A stretch of DNA of 5,168 nucleotides, taken from Deltaproteobacteria bacterium. Its GTDB lineage: Bacteria; Desulfobacterota; Desulfobacteria; Desulfobacterales; Desulfatibacillaceae. Position numbers and translations under genes: made by a program. The notes under the pieces were generated by a model. That model was not told where the DNA came from and searched no databases. It saw only the letters and a list, made by a program, of their open reading frames with translations. Of this stretch, positions 1-4,201 are shown piece by piece (the stretch's first letter is position 1; each line of letters starts with the position of its first letter). The stretch spans positions 1 to 5,168 of the forward strand of contig JAFDHW010000194.1 of the NCBI GenBank assembly GCA_019308705.1. The letters run 5' to 3'.

Positions 1-19
1 TGCCCCGCCCCCCTTTCAC

Positions 20-53
20 ACCACCGTACGTACGGTTCCGTATACGGCGGTTC
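20..53 (-). ncRNA. Group II intron domain V hairpin (CGC triad)
   Basis: On the minus strand a nine-pair lower helix forms between ACCGCCGUA (51-43) and UACGGUGGU (28-20), including one G-U pair. The 3' strand then carries a two-base CG bulge (30-29). A four-pair upper helix UACG/CGUA follows, closed by the loop GAAC (38-35). The triad position reads C-G-C (49-47) with the G paired to U, as expected for IIC rather than the AGC of other classes. The flanking CGUAUAC and GUACGUACGG strings match the domain V pattern I know from other bacterial group II introns. The upper helix is about one pair shorter than usual and the loop is not a GNRA tetraloop, so catalytic competence is doubtful. Confidence 0.72.
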
Positions 54-114
54 GTGTTGAATGTTGAAGTTGCCGGTGCTGATCAAGCAGCGCCGCGAGT
101 CCACATGCATCAAA

Positions 115-140
115 CCCGAATTATTCATGAATAATTCGGG
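115..140. repeat. 26-bp perfect AT-centred palindrome inside the intron remnant
   Basis: The arms CCCGAATTATTCA and TGAATAATTCGGG are exact reverse complements with no spacer. The core is AT-rich in a GC-rich setting. It directly follows the 5' domain I hairpin of the intron remnant, where the rest of domain I would be expected. It could be the scar of the internal deletion, a small inserted palindromic repeat, or a native hairpin of a reduced element. The symmetry is certain; the interpretation is open. Confidence 0.85.
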
Positions 141-185
141 GTAGAGGACTTTCACCTCCAAGTGGGTACGCCCTGCCGGGCGCAC

Positions 186-219
186 AAAGAAAAGGCGGCC
201 CCCCGCAAGGGAGACCGCC
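186..219 (-). terminator. Rho-independent terminator of the acyl-CoA dehydrogenase operon
   Basis: On the minus strand GGCGGUCUCCC (219-209) pairs with GGGGGGCCGCC (204-194) across the loop UUGC. All 11 positions pair, two of them as G-U. A U-tract, UUUUCUUU (193-186), follows at once. The same bases on the plus strand would have two A-C mismatches, so the signal is directional. It lies about 30 nt past the stop codon of the downstream dehydrogenase gene. The group IIC-type intron sequence begins at the next base. Confidence 0.93.
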
Positions 220-247
220 CGGCTGCCGGTGGGGAAACTCCGGCGAT

Positions 248-1441
248 CTACTTCAGTTCCTTGGAAGACATCTTCAGCACGTTCCTGGCGATGATCAAAT
301 GCTGGATCTGGCCGGTGCCCTCGAAGATGTCCATGATCTTGGAGTCGCGCATCCACTTTTCCGCCAAATACTCCCGGGAAACCCCCAGGGGGCCCAGAAG
401 CTCGCAGCACTTCTGGGTGATGAGGGTGCCGGCGCGGCCGGCCTTGGCCTTGCTCATGGAAGCTTCCAGGGAGTTGGGGGTTTCGTTGTCCGCCATCCAC
501 GCGGCGCGCCAGGTCAGCAGCCTGGACGCCTCCAGGGTGGCCTCCATCATGAGGTATTCCTTCTGCAAGGCGGACTGGTTGTTGGGGTTGGTTTCGTAGT
601 CGATGGAGACCCCGGTCTCCTCCATCTTCTCCCTGGTGAAGTCCAGGGCGGCCCGGGCGATGCCCAGGGCCATGGCCGCCACCATGGGGCGGGTGTTGTC
701 AAAGGTCTTCATGACCCCCTTGAACCCCTCGGTGGTCTTCTTCACTTCCGGCGAGCCCAGGATGTTGTCCTTGGGGATGCGGCAGTTGTTGAGCACGAAG
801 GTGCCCGTGTCCGAGGCCCGGATGCCCAGCTTGTGCTCCAGGTGGTCCAGGGTGAAGCCCGGGGTGCCCTTTTCCACCACAAAGCTCTTGATGCCTGCCT
901 TGCCCGCCTCCTTGTCCACGGTGGCCCACACCACCACTGCGTCGCAGCGGTCCGCGCAGGTGACGAAGATCTTTTCGCCGTTCAACACCCACTCGTCACC
1001 GTCCAGTTCCGCGGTGGTGCTGATGGAGCCCGAGTCGGAGCCGGATTCGGCCTCGGTGATGGCCATGGCCGCCCACTTGCCTTCGAAGCGCTCCTTCTGT
1101 TCGTCCGTGGCCACGGCGGCGATGGCCGCGTTGCCCAGGCCCGCGTTGGGGATGGAGAGCATGAGACCCGCGTCGCCCCAGCACATCTCCTCCACGGTGA
1201 TCACCGTGCCCAGGTTCTGGCCCAGGCGGTCCTTCTTGTCCTTCTTGTCCTTGCCCTCGCCGTCCTTTTTCTTCTTGCCGCCGCCCATCACGTTCAAGCC
1301 CCGGAACACATCCAGTTCCTTGGGGTACTCGTGCTCGGCCTCGTCGTACTTCCGGGCGTAGGGCCTCAACATGCTCTCGGCCACGTTGTGCATGGCCGTC
1401 TTCACTTTTTCGATGACCTCTGGGGTGTCCAGGTTGATCAT
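248..1441 (-). CDS. Acyl-CoA dehydrogenase, second gene of the pair (397 aa, Lys-rich insert)
   Basis: This is an FAD-dependent acyl-CoA dehydrogenase, expected to introduce an alpha,beta double bond into an acyl-CoA in the cytoplasm and pass electrons to an electron-transfer flavoprotein. The start is set by AGGAGG five bases before ATG. The middle domain holds AITEAESGSDSGS (127-139) and WVLNGEKIFVT (151-161). The C-terminal FEGTGQIQ contains the expected catalytic base, Glu374, followed by a normal tail (HLIIARNVL). Three features are odd. A run of Lys and Asp at 53-72 (GGGKKKK..KDKKDKKDR) replaces the usual loop before the second N-terminal helix block. The RxQFG motif is replaced by REKMEETG (270-277), and QxxGGxG by ELLGPLG (347-353). 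Those two motifs normally contact the FAD of the neighbouring subunit, so this protein probably depends on the partner encoded 43 nt upstream. Substrate is not predictable. The gene ends with TAG and is followed by a strong terminator. Confidence 0.93.
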   Translation of the reverse strand: MINLDTPEVIEKVKTAMHNVAESMLRPYARKYDEAEHEYPKELDVFRGLNVMGGGKKKKDGEGKDKKDKKDRLGQNLGTVITVEEMCWGDAGLMLSIPNAGLGNAAIAAVATDEQKERFEGKWAAMAITEAESGSDSGSISTTAELDGDEWVLNGEKIFVTCADRCDAVVVWATVDKEAGKAGIKSFVVEKGTPGFTLDHLEHKLGIRASDTGTFVLNNCRIPKDNILGSPEVKKTTEGFKGVMKTFDNTRPMVAAMALGIARAALDFTREKMEETGVSIDYETNPNNQSALQKEYLMMEATLEASRLLTWRAAWMADNETPNSLEASMSKAKAGRAGTLITQKCCELLGPLGVSREYLAEKWMRDSKIMDIFEGTGQIQHLIIARNVLKMSSKELK

Positions 1442-1484
1442 TCCCGCCTCCTGTATTCTTTGCTGTGGCAGATGTCCTTTGGAT

Positions 1485-2576
1485 TCAGACCGTGGCCAGT
1501 CCTTCCATGACCGCGACGCCCCGGGCGTTTCTGTAGTTTCTCTCCATGGGGTAGTCGCGGATGTAGCCGTGGCCGCCCATGACTTGCACACCGTAGTCGC
1601 ACACCTTCATGGCCATCTCTCCGCAGTACAGCCTGGCCAGGGTGGACTCGCGCATGGCGTCCTTGCCGTTTTCCAGCTTGGAGGCCGCCTTCCAGGTCAA
1701 CAGGCGCATGGCGTCGGTTTCGTAGGCCATTTCCGCCACCATGAAGGCCACGGCCTGGCGCTGGCCGATGCGCTCGCCGAACTGCACGCGCTCGCGGGCG
1801 TACTGACGGGCGAACTCGTAGGACGAGCGGGAGATGCCCGTGGCCAGGGCGCACAGGCCCACCCGGCCCTTCTGCAAGAACTTCTTGTACCCGCCGTTCT
1901 CCTCGGGCAAAAGGTCGTCCTCGGGCACCTCGCAGTCCTTCAGGGTCACGGTGTTCGTCTCCAGGGAATACAGGCCCAGGTTCTTTTCCCGCTCGCCGAT
2001 GGAAAGGCCCGGGTTCTTGGCGTCCACCACAAACAGGCGAGGCGCGCCGTCCAGCTCGGCGGCCACCAGGATGTGCTTGGCGGACGCCGCCATGGGCACG
2101 AAGCACTTTTCGCCGTTCAACACGTAGGAGCCGCCCTTTTTCTCCGCCTTTGTGGCCAGGTTCATGGCGTCAAACCCCATCCTGGGTTCGGTCACGGCCA
2201 CGGTGGACACGTTGAACTCGTCGGTGCACACCGGCGGCAGGTACTTTTCCTTCTGCTTTTCCGTGCCCATGTCCAGCACCGGAATGATGAACAGCGAAGG
2301 CACCGTGGCCGCCACGGCAAAGGACATGTCCCCGGCCGCCAGCTCTTCCAGGATGATGGCGTTCATCACCGGCGAATACTCCATGCCGTCGCCGCCGTAG
2401 GCCTCGGGCACAAAGGAAATGGAAGCTCCCAGTTCCCAGGTCTTCTGGATGGCGGATCCGGGAATCTCACCGGACTCCTCCATGTCCGTGATCGCCGGGG
2501 TCACCAGGTCCCGGACCACCTGGGCAAAGGAGTCCTTCACCATTTTCTGCTCCTTGCTCGGTGCGAAATCGATCAT
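1485..2576 (-). CDS. Acyl-CoA dehydrogenase, first gene of the pair (363 aa, C-terminally short)
   Basis: This is an acyl-CoA dehydrogenase fold protein, first gene of a two-gene operon. The start is fixed by AAGGAGG four bases before ATG. An N-terminal helical domain (EAYGGDGMEYS at 58-68) is followed by a middle beta domain with TEPRMGFD (129-136), where the usual GSD is GFD, and YVLNGEKCFVPMA (151-163). The C-terminal helical domain has RERVQFGERIGQRQ (261-274) and QVMGGHGYIRDYPMER (331-346), both classic FAD-contact motifs. Glu358 in VAVMEG aligns with the catalytic base, but the protein ends five residues later, about 15-20 residues short of usual, without the QIQ..IAR tail. Neither other frame past the stop encodes such a tail, so the end looks genuine. 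Together with the partner's losses this suggests one half of a heteromeric dehydrogenase. A palindromic operator candidate lies at its promoter. Substrate is unknown. Confidence 0.92.
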   Translation of the reverse strand: MIDFAPSKEQKMVKDSFAQVVRDLVTPAITDMEESGEIPGSAIQKTWELGASISFVPEAYGGDGMEYSPVMNAIILEELAAGDMSFAVAATVPSLFIIPVLDMGTEKQKEKYLPPVCTDEFNVSTVAVTEPRMGFDAMNLATKAEKKGGSYVLNGEKCFVPMAASAKHILVAAELDGAPRLFVVDAKNPGLSIGEREKNLGLYSLETNTVTLKDCEVPEDDLLPEENGGYKKFLQKGRVGLCALATGISRSSYEFARQYARERVQFGERIGQRQAVAFMVAEMAYETDAMRLLTWKAASKLENGKDAMRESTLARLYCGEMAMKVCDYGVQVMGGHGYIRDYPMERNYRNARGVAVMEGLATV

Positions 2577-2633
2577 GTTTCCTCCTTGGCTGGTTGAACA
2601 GGCCGGCCGCCGCCACGGGCAGAAGGCCGATTT

Positions 2634-2657
2634 TCCCGGGCGCAAAAGGCGCCGGGA
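2634..2657 (-). other. GC-rich hairpin in the leader of the dehydrogenase operon
   Basis: CCCGGGCGC (2635-2643) and GCGCCGGG (2649-2656) form eight pairs with one bulged base around a five-base loop. It lies in the roughly 130-nt leader between the predicted start point and the first dehydrogenase gene. No U-tract follows on either strand, so it is not a simple terminator. It may stabilise the transcript or affect translation. I recognise no riboswitch in this leader. Confidence 0.4.
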
Positions 2658-2698
2658 CCTGCGTGGTTGTGTAAAAAGCTCCCTGCTCCAGAAAATAG

Positions 2699-2712
2699 AC
2701 TGACATGTCAGT
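2699..2712. promoter_or_regulatory. 14-bp perfect palindrome, operator candidate for the dehydrogenase operon
   Basis: ACTGACATGTCAGT is its own reverse complement. It covers the last base of the predicted minus-strand -10 element and the expected start point, the usual place for a repressor to block transcription. Short TGAC..GTCA palindromes are typical of TetR-family operators, and such repressors often control acyl-CoA dehydrogenase genes. No regulator gene is in the window, so the family is inferred. The divergent plus-strand promoter lies about 45 bp away, so the site probably serves the dehydrogenases first. Confidence 0.6.
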
Positions 2713-2739
2713 TCTTACATTGCTCCGCTTCCGGGTCAA
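2712..2739 (-). promoter_or_regulatory. Predicted sigma70-type promoter of the dehydrogenase operon
   Basis: On the minus strand a TTGACC -35 element (2739-2734) is followed after 16 bases by TAAGAA (2717-2712). The -35 matches five of six consensus bases and the -10 is weak. The match is supported mainly by the palindrome placed at the expected start point and by the absence of a better candidate upstream of the first gene. Confidence 0.45.
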
Positions 2740-2757
2740 CCCTTTTTTGCGGGGGAT

Positions 2758-2786
2758 TTGACGAGCCCGCGCCGCGACCCTATAGT
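2758..2786 (+). promoter_or_regulatory. Near-consensus sigma70 promoter of the iron-sulfur flavoprotein gene
   Basis: TTGACG (2758-2763) and TATAGT (2781-2786) are separated by exactly 17 bases, each matching five of six consensus positions. Transcription would begin near 2793, giving a leader of about 35 nt that includes the ribosome binding site AAAGGAG (2817-2823), five bases before the ATG. Confidence 0.75.
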
Positions 2787-2828
2787 TTCAAGAATCCACC
2801 AGGTTTCCGCAGCGGGAAAGGAGTGTTC

Positions 2829-3692
2829 ATGCGAAAGGTTCTGGGCATCATCGGGTCCCCGCGCAAGCTCGGCAACTGCGAGCTCATGGTCAAGGAGATC
2901 GCCAACCGCATTCCCGAAAAGCACCACCTCTCCCTGCTCAGGCTGGCGGATTTCGACATCCGGCTGTGTCGGGGGTGCTACAACTGCCTCACGGACAATG
3001 GAAACTGCAAGGTGCGCGACGATTTCCCCATGGTGGCCCGGGCCATGGCCGAGGCCGACGCGTTCATCGTGGCCGTGCCCACCTACTTCCTGGGGCCCAA
3101 CGCCTCGCTGAAGCTCCTTTTGGACCGGTCCATGGGCTTTTCCGAACAGGTGTGGGGAAAACCCGCCGTAGGGGTGGTCCTGGCGGGCATGGAGGGCAAG
3201 GAAGGCTACGCCCGGCTGGGGCTTCTCAATTTCCTTTCGCTGATCCTGGCGGACATCAAGGGTGTGGAGGTGGTCTATGCGGCGCTCCCCGGCGAGGCGG
3301 TCATAGAGGACAAAAACCTGAACGCGGCCAAACGGCTGGGAGCGGCCTTGTTCGGCCATCCCCTGCCCAAGGGCTCGCCCGCCTGCCCGGTGTGCGGGTC
3401 GGACACCTTCCGGTTCGTGGACCGCTTCCACGTGCAGTGCATGCTGTGCTCCAACCCCGGCACGCTGGACACCTCCTCGGGCCGGCCCGCCTTTCTCATC
3501 AACCGGTCGGACCACGGGTTCTTCCTCGCGCCCGAGGGCGCGAAAACCCACAAACAGTGGCTGAGGGACATGAAAAAGAAGTTTTCCGAAAAGAGGAAGG
3601 AATTGAAGGAGGCGGCCCTCTCCTACCTCCGGGACGGGGACTGGATCAAGCCGGAAAAGGGCGTGGAGCCCGAAGAACCCGGGCCCGCCTGA
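2829..3692 (+). CDS. Iron-sulfur flavoprotein, NADPH-dependent FMN reductase superfamily (287 aa)
   Basis: This is a flavodoxin-fold protein binding FMN, expected to act in the cytoplasm as a redox carrier or reductase. The start is chosen from AAAGGAG five bases upstream; in-frame codons further upstream precede the promoter. GSPRKLGNCE (9-18) is the FMN phosphate loop. C47, C50, C53 and C60 form CX2CX2CX6C, the compact cluster motif that binds [4Fe-4S] in iron-sulfur flavoproteins of anaerobes. PTYFLGPNASLKLLLDR (84-100) is the second conserved FMN-side segment. After the flavodoxin core comes CPVCG (186-190) paired with CMLC (204-207), a zinc-ribbon-like cysteine set, then a charged helical tail rich in Lys and Glu (about 240-287). 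Known members take electrons from ferredoxin and have been linked to oxygen or peroxide stress; this protein's partner is not shown. It has its own promoter and faces away from the dehydrogenase operon. Confidence 0.9.
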   Translation: MRKVLGIIGSPRKLGNCELMVKEIANRIPEKHHLSLLRLADFDIRLCRGCYNCLTDNGNCKVRDDFPMVARAMAEADAFIVAVPTYFLGPNASLKLLLDRSMGFSEQVWGKPAVGVVLAGMEGKEGYARLGLLNFLSLILADIKGVEVVYAALPGEAVIEDKNLNAAKRLGAALFGHPLPKGSPACPVCGSDTFRFVDRFHVQCMLCSNPGTLDTSSGRPAFLINRSDHGFFLAPEGAKTHKQWLRDMKKKFSEKRKELKEAALSYLRDGDWIKPEKGVEPEEPGPA

Positions 3693-3693
3693 C

Positions 3694-4059
3694 CTACTGC
3701 TTGAAAAACAGGTACCCCGCCAGGCCCAGAAGGATGAAGGCGAACGCCCTCTTGAAGTTGGCCGTGGAGACGTGCTCCACCAGGCGGGCCCCCACCTGGG
3801 CCCCGGCCACTCCGCCCAGGCCCAGGAGCAGCCCGGCCCGGTAGTCCACGTTGGCCAGCTTGCCATGGGCGAAAAGCGCGGAGATGGAAATGACCACGAT
3901 GGCCAGAAACGAGGTACCCACCGCCTTTTGCGCCGCGTAGCCCAAAAGGAGCAGAAGGGGCACCATCAGGAACCCGCCGCCCAGCCCGGAAAACGAGGCC
4001 CCCAGGCCCACCAGGACGCCGAAGCCCACCATGGCCGCCATGTGTCCGGGATTTTCCAT
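3694..4059 (-). CDS. Half-size TauE/SafE-family membrane permease (121 aa)
   Basis: This is a small integral membrane protein of the TauE/SafE family, whose full-length members export sulfite, sulfonates or other organic anions. The start is set by GGAGG six bases before ATG. About four membrane segments are visible, near 8-39 (a pair broken by a glycine-rich turn), 46-64, 74-95 and 103-119. The conserved SGLGGGFLMVP (24-34) and AVGTSFLAIVV (46-56) identify the family, and GVAGAQVGARL (83-93) matches the end of one repeat. Full-length relatives have two such repeats and roughly 250 residues, so this is a single repeat that would need to pair with itself or with another half. The end is clean: TAG, one base from the stop of the convergent flavoprotein gene. 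Sulfite or sulfonate transport would suit a sulfate reducer, but the substrate is unproven. Confidence 0.82.
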   Translation of the reverse strand: MENPGHMAAMVGFGVLVGLGASFSGLGGGFLMVPLLLLLGYAAQKAVGTSFLAIVVISISALFAHGKLANVDYRAGLLLGLGGVAGAQVGARLVEHVSTANFKRAFAFILLGLAGYLFFKQ

Positions 4060-4072
4060 GGTTTGCCTCCAT

Positions 4073-4091
4073 CCGCCGGACCGCCCGGCGG
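4073..4091 (-). other. GC hairpin just upstream of the permease ribosome binding site
   Basis: CCGCCGG (4073-4079) and CCGGCGG (4085-4091) form seven GC pairs around a five-base loop. In the minus-strand transcript the hairpin ends two bases before the GGAGG site (4070-4066). It may influence translation of the permease. No U-tract follows, so it is not a terminator. Confidence 0.35.
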
Positions 4092-4099
4092 TATCCCGT

Positions 4100-4128
4100 G
4101 CTCTACCACACTTGGCCCGGCCGGGCAA
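4100..4128 (-). promoter_or_regulatory. Weak candidate promoter of the permease gene
   Basis: On the minus strand TTGCCC (4128-4123) is followed after 17 bases by TAGAGC (4105-4100). Both elements are poor matches. The spacing and position are right for the permease gene, but this is only the best available candidate. Confidence 0.25.
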
Positions 4129-4145
4129 TTGACATTGCCCCGGCC
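4119..4145. promoter_or_regulatory. Inverted repeat over the -35 region of the divergent promoters
   Basis: GGCCGGGCAAT (4119-4129) and ATTGCCC-C-GGCC (4134-4145) are reverse complements apart from one extra C, with TGAC between them. The repeat is centred on the TTGACA element of the plus promoter and overlaps the candidate -35 of the minus promoter. That placement fits an operator able to control both the permease and the YchF-like gene. It could also be chance in GC-rich DNA. Confidence 0.4.
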
Positions 4146-4157
4146 CGCGGGTAGGCT
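4129..4157 (+). promoter_or_regulatory. Sigma70-type promoter of the YchF-like gene
   Basis: A perfect TTGACA (4129-4134) is followed after 17 bases by TAGGCT (4152-4157), which keeps the key first, second and last positions of the -10 element. Transcription would begin near 4164, about 38 bases before the start codon. Confidence 0.6.
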
Positions 4158-4201
4158 TTGCGCCTTTGCTCTCCCTGTTTCCACACGAGGAACCGTGCGT
4201 C

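Larger units (their letters stand above)
1..185 (-). mobile_element. Group IIC-type intron remnant or miniature derivative, no reverse transcriptase, 3' end beyond window
   Basis: Read on the minus strand, the element opens at 185 with GTGCGCCCGGCAGGGCG, the style of group IIC intron 5' ends (GUGCG). A domain I-like hairpin follows, GGAGGTGAAAGTCCTC. At 20-53 there is a domain V-like hairpin with a CGC catalytic triad, typical of class IIC. The start lies immediately after the U-tract of the terminator at 186-219, matching the known preference of IIC introns for sites just downstream of intrinsic terminators. A full-length intron would carry several hundred nucleotides of RNA plus a reverse transcriptase gene between these parts. 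Here only about 130 nt separate the 5' end from domain V, and part of that is a 26-bp palindrome. I read it as an internally deleted or miniature intron. Domain VI and the 3' splice site are cut off by the window edge. The class comes from remembered consensus features, not a covariance search. Confidence 0.72.

Noticed and set aside
1..185. An uninterrupted minus-strand reading frame through the intron remnant, ending in a YVRWCE-like peptide
   Set aside because: The frame encodes the structured intron RNA (5' end, palindrome, domain V). It has no ribosome site and no recognisable protein; such frames are spurious.
1442..1487. Possible readthrough or selenocysteine at the TGA ending the first dehydrogenase, because IQR follows in frame
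   Set aside because: Only three residues resemble the usual tail, the rest does not continue the family, and no selenocysteine-type hairpin is evident. The next gene's ribosome site lies here.
299..1510. Long plus-strand reading frame opposite the second dehydrogenase gene
   Set aside because: Its product is a low-complexity Gly/His/Leu/Val-rich shadow of the real gene. The minus-strand protein has clear dehydrogenase motifs and a ribosome site.
1371..2597. Long plus-strand reading frame opposite the first dehydrogenase gene
   Set aside because: It is a GC-driven antisense shadow rich in His and Gly, with no ribosome site or known domain.
2634..2657. Leader hairpin considered as a transcription attenuator
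   Set aside because: No U-tract follows it on the minus strand and no alternative antiterminator pairing was seen; kept only as an unassigned hairpin.
2736..3866. 376-codon minus-strand reading frame opposite the flavoprotein gene
   Set aside because: Composition is typical of an antisense shadow, and the plus-strand protein is a clear flavodoxin-fold family member with a promoter and ribosome site.
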